NCBI GenBank assembly: GCA_964369955.1
Contig: CAYJFQ010000004.1
Location: 1 to 64,000 of the forward strand
Direction of reading: 5' to 3'
DNA length: 64,000 nucleotides
DNA from: CAYJFQ01 sp964369955
GTDB taxonomy: Bacteria > Bacillota_I > Bacilli_A > Erysipelotrichales > Erysipelotrichaceae
Under the pieces are notes generated by a model. The model was not told the origin of the DNA, made no database searches, and was given only the letters and a program-made list of their open reading frames with translations. This document shows, piece after piece, positions 18,048-27,452 of the stretch (its first letter is position 1; each line of letters starts with the position of its first letter). A program made the translations under genes and the position numbers.

Positions 18048-18925
18048 CACTTAACCTCCACAACATATTTATTTAATAATGACAAAGGACGATAAGCATT
18101 TTTAGATTTTCTTAAGCCTTCATCGCCATCATCTTCTTCACGATTAACATATTCAATTGTATCACTACTTGCATACATTTTTAAGAACTGATTTGATATA
18201 AAGGGATAAACCCCATGATATTGGACATCAGCCTTCTCAATATCAATATAAATAGTATCATTAATAATTTCACCGACTGAAAATCCCACTATCTGTTCAT
18301 CAACATATACAACCATTCCTAATAAGCCTAACTCAAAAAAATGATTTAAAACTTTAAGAGTTCCTTGGTTCTCAATTTCAAAACTATCTGAGTTTTTATG
18401 ATAGTTTTCTCTATAGATATTAAAGAATTCTATTACTTTTTGGATATTGTCATTATTTATTGAGGTTACTTTTACATTAGTATAAGTGCTATTAAATTTG
18501 TTGATGTGATTTCTTGGTGTACTATATTTTTTACCTGTTAAATTAAGTAAACTATCTTTTGAGTAAAAATAATCAGACCAGTCACGATTATGATTAATAA
18601 ACATAATTTGGTAATTGTTATCCAAATAAGTTAGTCCTTCATCAGTTACTAAAGTTACAACCTTTTTTAAGTTATTATGATCACAGTGACTAAAAATAAG
18701 ATCTAGGTTAGCATTTTTTCCAATTGGATAAAAGAAAGCAGGGACACCATTTATCAATTCTTTAATGTATAGAGTCTGGTCCACTATCGAGTATTCCATA
18801 TGATACTCATCTTTCCACATGAAAATACTAGCAATTGTATAATCGCAAAAGCGATTATCTCGCTTCTTAAAATACTCCTGCAAAATCTTTAGATCTTCAC
18901 TCTCTATTTTTTTAAACTTCAACAA
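18047..18925 (-). CDS. DUF2156 protein (phosphatidylglycerol lysyltransferase C-terminal-like)
   Basis: A 292-residue soluble protein with the tandem GNAT-like fold of DUF2156, the domain that in MprF/LPG synthase transfers an aminoacyl group from tRNA to a lipid. Visible family features are YTIASIFMWKDEYHMEY, LTGKKYSTPRNHINKFNS and GVYPFISNQFLKMY near the end. It lacks the membrane flippase part of MprF. TTG 18925 is the likely start (AGGGG 8 bases before); GTG 18934 is the alternative. It overlaps the P-type ATPase end. Acceptor substrate unknown. Confidence 0.82.
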   Translation of the reverse strand: MLKFKKIESEDLKILQEYFKKRDNRFCDYTIASIFMWKDEYHMEYSIVDQTLYIKELINGVPAFFYPIGKNANLDLIFSHCDHNNLKKVVTLVTDEGLTYLDNNYQIMFINHNRDWSDYFYSKDSLLNLTGKKYSTPRNHINKFNSTYTNVKVTSINNDNIQKVIEFFNIYRENYHKNSDSFEIENQGTLKVLNHFFELGLLGMVVYVDEQIVGFSVGEIINDTIYIDIEKADVQYHGVYPFISNQFLKMYASSDTIEYVNREEDDGDEGLRKSKNAYRPLSLLNKYVVEVK

Positions 18926-21206
18926 TTGATTCACCCCTAACTAATATCAGTAATTTTTTAAGTAATAGTAATATGAAATAGCTAGCTCCTGCTAACAGTA
19001 TAAAGATAAAGAATAATTCTAAATTTAAAGTACTAATTTCTAAGAAATCTTTAAAGATAAACAAAGTACTAAAGAATCCTATTTCCATACTTATCCATAA
19101 AATAAACTTCAAAATGTTAAATGGTTGAGAAATAATAAACAACTGTACCAACCAAACAAAGCCAGTAATTAAAACTAACAATGAACTTAATTCACCACTA
19201 GTAACTATCATAAATTTAGGTAGAAGAAATTGAATAATTAAGTAATAGATAGTAATTAAGATTCCTGTTGGTAAGGTATTTAAATATACACTCTCCATAA
19301 ATCGATTATTAACTTTTTTCTCACTTGGTTGTAAGGCTAAGATAAAAGCTGGTATTCCTTCTGCAAACATTCCAACCACTGTCATATGAATTGGGATATA
19401 AGGAAAAGCGCTGCCTGTTAAAATTGTAATAATCGTTATTAAAAAAGAGAAGACGGTTTTAACTAAAAACAAAGAAGCTACTAAAGTAATGTTATTAACC
19501 ACTCGTCGCCCCTCATTAATGATGTTCGGCACAAAAGAAAAATCATCATCCATTAAAATAAGTTGAGAAACTTGTCTTGCTGCATCACTTCCAGACTTAA
19601 CTGTAATACTACAATTAGCCTGTCTTAAAGCTAAGATATCATTAACTCCATCACCTGTCATCGCGACAGTGTTTCCATTGTTTTGGAAAAGTTTAATTAG
19701 TTCTTGTTTTTGCCAAGGTGAGCTACGACCAAAGACAGTATAGTTTAAACAATCATTATCAATCTTCTTAACTTCACTTAAATCAAGATATTTATCATAA
19801 TTTCTAATTCCTACACTTTTGCCAATCACGCTTACTGTAATGGGATTATCTCCAGAGATAATTTTGATATCAACATCTTGACTATAGAAGTATTCGATTA
19901 ACTCTTGAGCATTATCTCTTAAAGTATCGACAATCTCAAAATATCCTAGAGGAATAAGTTCATCATTTAATCCAATTTGGTTTTCTTTTTTACAGTAGGC
20001 CAGGACAATATAACGTGACATTGTTTTTGAAGCTTTGAGATTAAAAGGATCACTATCTTTAAATAAGATTTCATTAGCACCCAAATAATAAGTACCCTTT
20101 CCTTTAAGATTTACACTGCTGTATTTACGTTCTGAAGAAAATGACTCAACAAGGTTCCCTTCTAAGATATCTCCACTTTTCAAATATTTTCTTATTGCGG
20201 TGATAGTTGCATTACTATCAACATTATATTTAATAATACTATTAAGTATTAATTGGTCATCACTAACACTATGATAATTAATCACTTTCATTTCACCAGT
20301 AGTAATGGTTCCGGTTTTATCTAAACATATCATATCAACACGAGCCAACATTTCAACAGAAGTAAGATCTTGAGCCAATGTTTTTTTACGCGCTAGTTTA
20401 ATAACTCCAACCATTAAAGAAAGTGTGGTTAATAATACTAAACCCTTTGGCATAATCCCAATTAATGAGGCAGCTGTAGTTACTACAACATCTCTTAAAT
20501 TATTTCCCTGGATATAAAGCCCGCTAAACAATAATATTATCGCGAAAGGAATTATAAAGATGCTTGCAATTTTTACAATCTTATTTAGTTGAGTTAATAG
20601 TTCAGATTTTTGAGTTTTTAGATTCTTTAAGCCAGCTGTAATCTTATTTACATAATTATCTTTTCCAACATTAATAACTTTAGCTAATACTTTGCCACTA
20701 ACAACATAACTTCCTGACAATAAAGTCTCGCCGATACTTTTTGCGATATTATCAGCTTCTCCGGTTAATAATGATTCATTAACTTCCACTTGTCCTTGTA
20801 AAATAATTAAGTCACTTGGTACTTGAATGCCTGTGTTTAACTCTACAACGTCATCTATAACTAGTAATTCTGTAGAAATTTTTTGATAAGTATCTTCTCT
20901 TAAAACTGTGACTTCGCTTTTATTGAGTAGAGTTAGATTCTCAAGGATTCGTTTTGCCTTTATCTCTTGATAAATCGAAAGAAACCAATTACTGATAACT
21001 ACACCCATAAATAAGATATTAGTGTAAGCGCCTACTGAGAGTAGAGCTAGCAAAATGATAATATTAAAAAGATTAAATAAGGTAAAGGTATTACTAGTAA
21101 ATATTTCTTTATAAGTTTTTGTCAATTTTTTCTGACGGTGGTTTACTTTATCTTCTTTAATCCTTTGTTTTACTTGGTTTTGTGTTAACCCTTTTATTGT
21201 ATCCAT
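18912..21206 (-). CDS. P-type cation-translocating ATPase (CtpE-like)
   Basis: A 764-residue HAD-type P-ATPase, with phosphorylation motif CLDKTGTITTGE (Asp near 295), actuator SLLTGEAD (near 145), hinge GDGVND (near 515) and about eight to ten membrane helices. The arrangement VLLTTLSLMVGVIKLARKK after TM4 resembles the CtpE/Exp7-type group, some of which move calcium. In the TM4 motif the usual P-E-G-L is P-K-G-L here (AAG codon), an unusual charge in the transport site. The ATG lacks a ribosome-binding site and TATAAT stands 6 bases upstream. First gene of a four-gene overlapping operon. Confidence 0.92.
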   Translation of the reverse strand: MDTIKGLTQNQVKQRIKEDKVNHRQKKLTKTYKEIFTSNTFTLFNLFNIIILLALLSVGAYTNILFMGVVISNWFLSIYQEIKAKRILENLTLLNKSEVTVLREDTYQKISTELLVIDDVVELNTGIQVPSDLIILQGQVEVNESLLTGEADNIAKSIGETLLSGSYVVSGKVLAKVINVGKDNYVNKITAGLKNLKTQKSELLTQLNKIVKIASIFIIPFAIILLFSGLYIQGNNLRDVVVTTAASLIGIMPKGLVLLTTLSLMVGVIKLARKKTLAQDLTSVEMLARVDMICLDKTGTITTGEMKVINYHSVSDDQLILNSIIKYNVDSNATITAIRKYLKSGDILEGNLVESFSSERKYSSVNLKGKGTYYLGANEILFKDSDPFNLKASKTMSRYIVLAYCKKENQIGLNDELIPLGYFEIVDTLRDNAQELIEYFYSQDVDIKIISGDNPITVSVIGKSVGIRNYDKYLDLSEVKKIDNDCLNYTVFGRSSPWQKQELIKLFQNNGNTVAMTGDGVNDILALRQANCSITVKSGSDAARQVSQLILMDDDFSFVPNIINEGRRVVNNITLVASLFLVKTVFSFLITIITILTGSAFPYIPIHMTVVGMFAEGIPAFILALQPSEKKVNNRFMESVYLNTLPTGILITIYYLIIQFLLPKFMIVTSGELSSLLVLITGFVWLVQLFIISQPFNILKFILWISMEIGFFSTLFIFKDFLEISTLNLELFFIFILLAGASYFILLLLKKLLILVRGESIVEV

Positions 21207-21212
21207 ACATTT

Positions 21213-21218
21213 ATTATA
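21213..21218 (-). promoter_or_regulatory. -10 box of P-type ATPase operon (possible leaderless mRNA)
   Basis: TATAAT on the minus strand ends 6 bases before the ATG at 21206 with no Shine-Dalgarno sequence between. No clear -35. Confidence 0.45.
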
Positions 21219-21253
21219 TATGAAAATACTCTAATCTATCTAGTGATCTACAT

Positions 21254-21285
21254 AAAGAAAGGGTATAAACTAATGCTTATACCCT
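21254..21285 (-). terminator. Terminator after transketolase operon
   Basis: AGGGTATAA pairs with TTATACCCT (21260-21268 and 21277-21285, 8-base loop), followed on the minus strand by TTCTTTATG. It lies 6 bases after the transketolase C-subunit stop. Confidence 0.8.
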
Positions 21286-21290
21286 AAGTT

Positions 21291-22238
21291 TTATTTCTCT
21301 AATCTTTTTAAGATATCTTCTTTGATAGAGTCTCTATCAATGCGATATGCTTTTCTTAAATATTCTTGAGGTCCTACTTGTCCGAATTGTTCAACCACTC
21401 CTAATCTTAGTAGAGGTGTATTGATCCCTTCTTCTGCAATAACTTCCGCAACTGCACTTCCTAGACCATTATTGATGTTATGATTATCAACTGAAACAAT
21501 AAGCTTCTTTCCTTCCGCATGTTTTATGATAGCTTCTTTATCTAGTGGTTTGATTGTAAACATATCAAGTACTGTACAGTTACCTATTTCACCAGCAACC
21601 ATATAACTTTCATAAAGAGTTTCACCAGTAGCTACAATTAAGATATCACTACCTTCGCATAAAACATTAGCTTTACCAATTTCAAATGTCGAATCAGTAC
21701 TATAAATTGATGGCATTGATTTTCTTCCGCTCCTAATATAGTGAACACCTTCTTTATCAGCTAGTTCTCTTATCAACCAAGCAAGTTGCGTTCCATCAGC
21801 AGGATCAAAAATCTTCGCGTGTGGAACAGCTCTAAACATTGCGATATCTTCAAATGAAGTATGAGTTCCACCATTAATTCCAACACAAATTCCTGGATCT
21901 GATCCATAGATATTAATTGTATTTTTCGCGTACGCACATGATAGATATATTTGGTCAAATACACGTCTTGTCGCAAAAGGTGCGAATGTATGAACAAACG
22001 GCACATTTCCTCTTAAACTTAAACCAGCTGCTACACCAATCATATTAGCTTCTGCAATCCCAACATTCACAAATCTTTGAGGTTGAGTTTTTTTGATATC
22101 AGTGAAGAAACTAGCCCCGCCTAAATCAGCTTCTAGTGCATAAACCTTCTCGTTTTTTCCCATAATGTCAATTAGAGTATCGACAAATATTCTTCTTTGT
22201 TCTGGGTTTTTTAGATTAGTATCAATTTTGTATGTCAT
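21291..22238 (-). CDS. Transketolase, C-terminal subunit
   Basis: A 315-residue protein with the pyrimidine-binding (Pyr) domain and C-terminal domain of a split transketolase. The catalytic Glu is in GIAEANMIGVAAGL (near residue 80), ADLGGASFF precedes it, and the C-terminal domain shows TVLDMFTIKPLDKEAI and VEQFGQVG. With the N-subunit it transfers two-carbon ketol units between sugar phosphates using thiamine diphosphate. It begins one base after the N-subunit stop and ends a PTS operon. Confidence 0.93.
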   Translation of the reverse strand: MTYKIDTNLKNPEQRRIFVDTLIDIMGKNEKVYALEADLGGASFFTDIKKTQPQRFVNVGIAEANMIGVAAGLSLRGNVPFVHTFAPFATRRVFDQIYLSCAYAKNTINIYGSDPGICVGINGGTHTSFEDIAMFRAVPHAKIFDPADGTQLAWLIRELADKEGVHYIRSGRKSMPSIYSTDSTFEIGKANVLCEGSDILIVATGETLYESYMVAGEIGNCTVLDMFTIKPLDKEAIIKHAEGKKLIVSVDNHNINNGLGSAVAEVIAEEGINTPLLRLGVVEQFGQVGPQEYLRKAYRIDRDSIKEDILKRLEK

Positions 22239-22239
22239 A

Positions 22240-23070
22240 CTAAGCTACCTCCTTCTCTAATTTTTCAATTATTTCATCAACAACCATCGTTTCTTTATCA
22301 CCAAACTTAACTGAATGATTTGCGTATAACTCTGCAAAGTATTCAACTCCTTGCCCTTTAATACCATCTAAGATAATGCAGTTAGCAGTAGCTTTGTTTG
22401 ATTTTGCGATTGTGATAGCTTGGTCGATTTCTGTATAGTTATTTTTAACTATTTGAGTTGTGAATCCAAAGGCTTTCATCTTTTCTTCAATTGAAAATTG
22501 TTTAATTATCTCTTCAGTGTAGCCATCTAATTGTTTTTTGTTATCATCAATTAGAACAATGCAATTACTTAAATTTTGGTGAGCGATAAATTGGAACGCT
22601 TCCCAATTTTGCCCTTCATTTAATTCTCCATCTCCAACAATTACATAAACATATTGATCTTTATCATTTAATTTTAAATCATAGGCAATTCCTGCAGCTA
22701 CTGAAGATCCTTGCCCTAATGACCCGGTTGTCATATCAACTCCTGGCACCTTAGTGCGGTCAGGATGCGAAGGAAGAGAAGTTCCGCCTTCATTTAATGT
22801 TAATAATACGCTTGGATCAAAAAAACCCGCTACGGCTAAAGCTGCATATAATCCAGGTCCTGCATGTCCTTTTGACAATATTAAGTAATCGCGATCATTC
22901 CAATTTGGATTCTTAGGATCATGTTTTAATTGTTTTCCATATAGAACTGTTAAGACATCAACAATAGAAAGTGAGCCTCCAATATGGCCCCCCTTGCTTT
23001 GTTTCATCTCTTTTAACAACTCTAGAGTAATTTTCTTTTTCAAATTCTCAAAATTATTTGTATTTGTCAT
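22240..23070 (-). CDS. Transketolase, N-terminal subunit
   Basis: A 276-residue thiamine-diphosphate-binding half of a split transketolase. The ThDP/Mg2+ motif is GDGELNEGQNWEAFQFIAH with NCIVLIDDN downstream (residues about 145-178), and the substrate histidines are in GGHIGGSLS and SKGHAGPGLYAALA. AAGGAG precedes the ATG. It follows PTS IIB by 118 bases that contain a hairpin. Split transketolases in PTS operons usually serve a particular sugar rather than the housekeeping pentose pathway. Confidence 0.93.
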   Translation of the reverse strand: MTNTNNFENLKKKITLELLKEMKQSKGGHIGGSLSIVDVLTVLYGKQLKHDPKNPNWNDRDYLILSKGHAGPGLYAALAVAGFFDPSVLLTLNEGGTSLPSHPDRTKVPGVDMTTGSLGQGSSVAAGIAYDLKLNDKDQYVYVIVGDGELNEGQNWEAFQFIAHQNLSNCIVLIDDNKKQLDGYTEEIIKQFSIEEKMKAFGFTTQIVKNNYTEIDQAITIAKSNKATANCIILDGIKGQGVEYFAELYANHSVKFGDKETMVVDEIIEKLEKEVA

Positions 23071-23137
23071 TTTTTACACCAAATCTCCTTGTATTTAAAT
23101 TATCTATTTTTTTAATTATCATTGCAACAATAATGGT

Positions 23138-23170
23138 ATAAAAGGCAAGCGTAAATTGCCTGCCTTTTAT
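23138..23170 (-). terminator. Intra-operon hairpin between PTS IIB and transketolase
   Basis: On the minus strand ATAAAAGGCA (23170-23161) and GC pair with GC and TGCCTTTTAT (23147-23138) over a short loop. It has few trailing T, so it may be a partial terminator or an mRNA stabiliser that sets expression of PTS versus transketolase genes. Confidence 0.5.
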
Positions 23171-23188
23171 CAATATTAGTATCTAATA

Positions 23189-23479
23189 TTATTCAACATT
23201 ATTATCTTTGAAAAACTGTACTAACTTGCTTTCTAATTCAGGTAGAGAAACAATGTTCTCAAGAACAACAACATTATCAAGATTTTTAGTAAAATCAACT
23301 AAGTCTGCCCCTACCACAAATAAATCAGCAGCACCTGGAACAGCATCAGACACAGACGTATGTGACACATCAATTCCAGTCATACCTAATTTCTTTAATA
23401 CTTTATCAACATTCATTCTAACCAGCATTGATGATCCAAGTCCTGAACCACAACAACACATAATTGAGTTTAATTTCAT
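23189..23479 (-). CDS. PTS IIB component, ascorbate (SgaB/UlaB) family
   Basis: A 96-residue PTS_IIB protein carrying the phospho-accepting cysteine in the loop CCCGSGLGSSMLVRM (Cys10 is the likely site, directly before GSGLGSS). It relays phosphate from IIA to the sugar bound by IIC. Length and loop match the lactose/ascorbate IIB superfamily; the neighbouring UlaA-type IIC places it in the ascorbate family. AAGGAGAT lies before the ATG. The true substrate is unknown. Confidence 0.88.
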   Translation of the reverse strand: MKLNSIMCCCGSGLGSSMLVRMNVDKVLKKLGMTGIDVSHTSVSDAVPGAADLFVVGADLVDFTKNLDNVVVLENIVSLPELESKLVQFFKDNNVE

Positions 23480-23505
23480 AGTCTATATCTCCTTATCTGT
23501 ATTTA

Positions 23506-24867
23506 TTACTTTTTCTTACTTTTGATTAATGGTGAAATAATGATTGGTAATAAAGCTACTACGATACAAACAATTAATAATGCATTACCTTGTACATAGT
23601 TTGCAATGTTTCCTAAAACAATTCCAACAACTGTGAAGTCAGCATCTGAGAATGTAGTACTTGCGAAACCTAAGCTTCCAAGAACCGGCATTAATAGTGC
23701 AGGTAAGAAAGTAATTGCAACACCATTTACAAATGAACCGATAACAGCACCACGGCGTCCGCCTTCAGCATTGCCGAATACACCAGCAGTAGCTCCACAG
23801 AAGAAATGAGGAACAACACCAGGAAGAATTAACGCCACTGGATAAGCAACATTAACAGCTGCTAAAACGATTAACCCAACAATACCACCTAAGAATGAAC
23901 ATAAGAAACCAATTAATACCGCATTAGGAGCATATGGGAATACAACTGGACAGTCAAGTGCAGGTTTAGCATCTGGTACAATTTTTTCAGAAATACCTTT
24001 GAATGCAGGAACGATTTCTGCGATTAATAAACGTACACCAGCTAATACTACATAAACACCACCAGCAAAAGTTAATGATTTAACAATTGCGAAGATAAAC
24101 CAGCTTTGACCACCTAATAAAGCTACATCAAATCCAGGTTTTGCAACAGCTACTGCAGTAACTAAGAAATATAAAGCCATCATAGTTAAACCAATTGCTA
24201 CTGTAGTATCACGCATAAATGATAATCTTTTTGGGAACTTCATGTTTTCAGTAGATTCTGAACCTTTACCTACTAATTTACCAACTTCAGCTGATAACCA
24301 GTAACCAACAGTTCCAAAATGTCCGAATGCTAAATCTGGATCCCCAGTAATTTTAACCATAGTTTTTTGTACCATAGCTGGGAATACAGCCATAGTGAAT
24401 CCTAACACTAATGAACCACCGATAATTAGTGTAACACCACTTAAACCACCAACAGTTAATACAACCGCAATTAAACAAGCCATGTAAAGAGTGTGGTGAC
24501 CTGTTAAGAAAATGTATTTTGCTTTAGAGAAACGAGCAATTAAGATATTAGTTAACATCCCAAATGCCATAATGTAAGCAGTAGCTTCTGCATAATCAAC
24601 TAAAGCTAAAGAAACGATTGACTCATTGTTAGGTACAACACCTTGTACACCAAACGCAAAGTTAAAGAAAATTCCAAAATAATTTAATGCTCCAACAAGT
24701 ACATCAGCACCTGCTCCGATGATTACAAACCCAACGATAGTTTTGATAGTACCTTTAATTACATCTTCGATTGGTTTGCGTTGCAAAACTAATCCAACTA
24801 ATGCCATCAAACCAACTAGGATTGAAGGTGTAGATAAGATTTGTTGCAATACATTTAAAAACTCCAT
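23506..24867 (-). CDS. PTS IIC permease, ascorbate (SgaT/UlaA) family
   Basis: A 453-residue polytopic permease of the AG superfamily, with family segments IGAGADVLVGALNYFG, FLTGHHTLYMACLIAVVL, GDPDLAFGHFGTVGYWLSAEVGKLVG and GGRRGAVIGSFVNGV. About ten to eleven membrane helices. It imports and phosphorylates a sugar using IIA and IIB encoded alongside. Genes needed to degrade ascorbate-6-phosphate (lactonase, 3-keto-gulonate decarboxylase, epimerases) are absent, so the substrate is probably not ascorbate; a pentose or other ketose that feeds transketolase is more plausible. Confidence 0.9.
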   Translation of the reverse strand: MEFLNVLQQILSTPSILVGLMALVGLVLQRKPIEDVIKGTIKTIVGFVIIGAGADVLVGALNYFGIFFNFAFGVQGVVPNNESIVSLALVDYAEATAYIMAFGMLTNILIARFSKAKYIFLTGHHTLYMACLIAVVLTVGGLSGVTLIIGGSLVLGFTMAVFPAMVQKTMVKITGDPDLAFGHFGTVGYWLSAEVGKLVGKGSESTENMKFPKRLSFMRDTTVAIGLTMMALYFLVTAVAVAKPGFDVALLGGQSWFIFAIVKSLTFAGGVYVVLAGVRLLIAEIVPAFKGISEKIVPDAKPALDCPVVFPYAPNAVLIGFLCSFLGGIVGLIVLAAVNVAYPVALILPGVVPHFFCGATAGVFGNAEGGRRGAVIGSFVNGVAITFLPALLMPVLGSLGFASTTFSDADFTVVGIVLGNIANYVQGNALLIVCIVVALLPIIISPLIKSKKK

Positions 24868-24891
24868 GCTTTATCCTCCTTAAGGATGATT

Positions 24892-25341
24892 TTATTCATC
24901 CGCATATTTGACAAGTTCTTCGTACAAAGTTTTAGGATTTTCAATCTTAATCAATTCTTCAATAGTATTTTCATCTTCAAAGATTTTACTAATCACTTGA
25001 AGAGTCTCAAGATGATCAGTACTATTAGCAGCAGCTAAAGTAATTAATAAATTGGCTGGCTTTTTGTTTTCATGAAAATATACCGAATCTTTTAGTAAGG
25101 TTACCGCAAATTGCGTCTTAATTACACCTTGATCACTAGACGCATGTAAAAGCGCAACATATTTAGTAATCACATAATAAGCACCATAACGCTCAGTACT
25201 TTCAATAATTCCTTTAATATATTGATCTGTGACATACCCTTGATCTATCAAAGGTCTAACTGCGACTTCAATCGCATCCTTCCAATCTTCAACTCTTTCA
25301 ATTACTTGAACATTTTCAGGCTTTAAAAAATCAGTAAACAT
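24892..25341 (-). CDS. PTS IIA component, mannitol/ascorbate type
   Basis: A 149-residue PTS_EIIA type-2 domain with the phosphorylated histidine in VALLHASSD (His66) and the usual RYGAYYVITK before it. It passes phosphate from HPr to IIB. Preceded by AAGGA. The gap of 95 bases to the PRD activator contains GCAC...GTGC half-sites and A/T-rich sequence and is where the operon promoter should lie. Confidence 0.9.
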   Translation of the reverse strand: MFTDFLKPENVQVIERVEDWKDAIEVAVRPLIDQGYVTDQYIKGIIESTERYGAYYVITKYVALLHASSDQGVIKTQFAVTLLKDSVYFHENKKPANLLITLAAANSTDHLETLQVISKIFEDENTIEELIKIENPKTLYEELVKYADE

Positions 25342-25436
25342 TGTAACCCATCCTTGTCTTTTATTTTATGGATTCATTGTACAATTTTTACTGATTGTTT
25401 ATAAAGCACATATTTTTTAATTTTTTCGTGCAAAAA

Positions 25437-27446
25437 TTAGTCATGTATAGACTCTTCAATAAATTTTAAGATTTTTTCTTTATCCTTAAGTCTTACTAAC
25501 TGATCAACATTAGTGGCAACTCCAAATAAACCCATAATGTTTTTAAGGATATTGAAATGATCTTTTTGGTAGTCAACACTTAAAATAATAATAACATTAG
25601 CTATTTTATTTTTCGCAAATTCTATTCCATTTTTGCTAATACCTAAAGCTACATCTAAATTACTATTTTCATCAATTGGCTTCGCATGAGCTAAAACTAC
25701 ACCCTCTGTAATAAAATTGTAAGGACCAAAGTGTTCAATTTCTCCTATCATCTTATCTATATAGTCTTGAGATATCTTTTCTAAATATAATAAAGGCTCA
25801 GATGCTTTATTGATTGCAGTACGCCAATCAAGATTCTCAATAAAACTGATTCTCTGTTGGTCTAGTAAATCATTTAATCCTATCTTCCCACTCTGAAAAG
25901 TCACAATACTACCAAAATAACTAAAGATCGCATTTTTAAATCTCTCAGCTTCTCCGTCTTTAACAAACTTCTTAAAAGTTTGATAAACATCATTTGGATC
26001 GTAATTCTTACGACTATTATTAATTGAATAGGGAACATAATTTAAAATTGTCTTACGGTCATTATCAGAAAGAATTGGCTTTACTACAATTGAAGGCATA
26101 TCACTATTAATTTCAACAGTTGAAATTATTAAATCACAATTATCCCAAACTACAAACCCCGAAAATGGTTGAACTCCTAGGATTTCTGCAGTTGGAACTA
26201 ACTCTAGAATTTCTTTCTTCAACATGTTGCCTGTCGCAACACCATTAGGGCAAACAATTAGAATTCTTAGTCTATCATTTGTTTTCTTTCTTAAAAAAGA
26301 TCCAAAATGTAAGGCTATATAAGCTATTTCACTACGAGATATAGGGATGCCAATTTGACGATCTAGATAATCACACGCTCTTTTTGTCAATTCATAGAGT
26401 TGATTGTAATTTTTTACAACTTCTTCCGCGATAGGGTTTTCTAAAATAATCCCATATTTATAACGATACATCGAAGTTTTTAAGTGTGAGTATAGTGCTT
26501 CTAAAACTTCGTTGTCATTGTCAAAGCTTACGCAAGCTAATCTTTCAAATTCCATTTTTAAGTTGTTAGCTATTTGATACACTTCTTGGTCATAGCTAAC
26601 ACTCTTATCAAAGATTGGTACTACCTGTAATCTTGCACCCAATAAATGCAAGGTTATATATAATTTTTCATTTTCGCTATAACTCGGAAAATATTGTTCT
26701 ATTAACTCAAATTCTTTTGTATTCTTAATTTCTTCGTTATCTAAATCTGTCAATTCAACTTCTTCGCCTTGATTGGTAAAACCAACAATCATTATCGCTA
26801 GTGACAAGAGGGTTCCTGAAACATAACGAACATTTAATTTCTTTTCAATATTTTTTAGTAAATAATAATCAATATTTATTTGAATACGATCTCCAAAATC
26901 AATAATCCCACTATTAAAAAGCGGCAACAACATCGAGACATAATTTAGATAGATGGCACGTTTGTTGCTGATGCCACCTTTTATTTTATATCCCTCTTTT
27001 AAGGTATAGCTAATCTTTAGGTCATAGGTTCTTAATTTTGATTCCACTACCTTTAAATCGTTGAATATTGTATTTCTTGAGACATTTAATTTAGTGCTAA
27101 GCTCTTCAACATAAATTGTGTTTTTACTTTGAAGAATTAAGCAAATAATATAGTTCACTCTCTCAGTTGGTGCAAAAATATAATTTTGTGTTTTACTTAC
27201 ACTATCGATTGATTTTTTAATTTGATTGCGTTGTTGTTCATTAAGAAGGATACCAATTTTTCTTTCAATCTCGATGATTGAAATATCTTCATTGGTTAAA
27301 TAATCATTAATCATACTTATCGCGTAGTATACACTACGCTTAGAAATGTCTAAATCTTTAGCCAATTCATTTGCAGTTAAATAAACTTCGCTAACAAGTA
27401 GTTTTTTTAGAACTGTAAAACTCTTTGCATCAATTGGAATATTCAT
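25437..27446 (-). CDS. PRD-containing PTS-regulated transcription activator (LicR/MtlR type)
   Basis: A 669-residue activator: DNA-binding HTH at about 15-60 (LTANELAKDLDISKRSVYYAI), a second HTH at about 105-130, two PRD domains (about 190-400), a GatB-like IIB domain with ILIVCPNGVATGNML (near 405-420) and a C-terminal EIIA type-2 domain with the histidine in GVVLAHAKP. The DNA-binding N-terminus makes it a promoter activator rather than an RNA antiterminator. Phosphorylation by HPr and the cognate PTS would gate it. It should control the adjacent IIA-IIC-IIB-transketolase genes. Its ATG has no ribosome-binding site. Confidence 0.92.
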   Translation of the reverse strand: MNIPIDAKSFTVLKKLLVSEVYLTANELAKDLDISKRSVYYAISMINDYLTNEDISIIEIERKIGILLNEQQRNQIKKSIDSVSKTQNYIFAPTERVNYIICLILQSKNTIYVEELSTKLNVSRNTIFNDLKVVESKLRTYDLKISYTLKEGYKIKGGISNKRAIYLNYVSMLLPLFNSGIIDFGDRIQINIDYYLLKNIEKKLNVRYVSGTLLSLAIMIVGFTNQGEEVELTDLDNEEIKNTKEFELIEQYFPSYSENEKLYITLHLLGARLQVVPIFDKSVSYDQEVYQIANNLKMEFERLACVSFDNDNEVLEALYSHLKTSMYRYKYGIILENPIAEEVVKNYNQLYELTKRACDYLDRQIGIPISRSEIAYIALHFGSFLRKKTNDRLRILIVCPNGVATGNMLKKEILELVPTAEILGVQPFSGFVVWDNCDLIISTVEINSDMPSIVVKPILSDNDRKTILNYVPYSINNSRKNYDPNDVYQTFKKFVKDGEAERFKNAIFSYFGSIVTFQSGKIGLNDLLDQQRISFIENLDWRTAINKASEPLLYLEKISQDYIDKMIGEIEHFGPYNFITEGVVLAHAKPIDENSNLDVALGISKNGIEFAKNKIANVIIILSVDYQKDHFNILKNIMGLFGVATNVDQLVRLKDKEKILKFIEESIHD

Positions 27447-27452
27447 ATATTA

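Noticed and set aside
23506..24867. Assigning the PTS to ascorbate
   Set aside because: None of the ascorbate-6-phosphate lactonase, decarboxylase or epimerase genes is present; family membership of the IIC alone does not fix the substrate.
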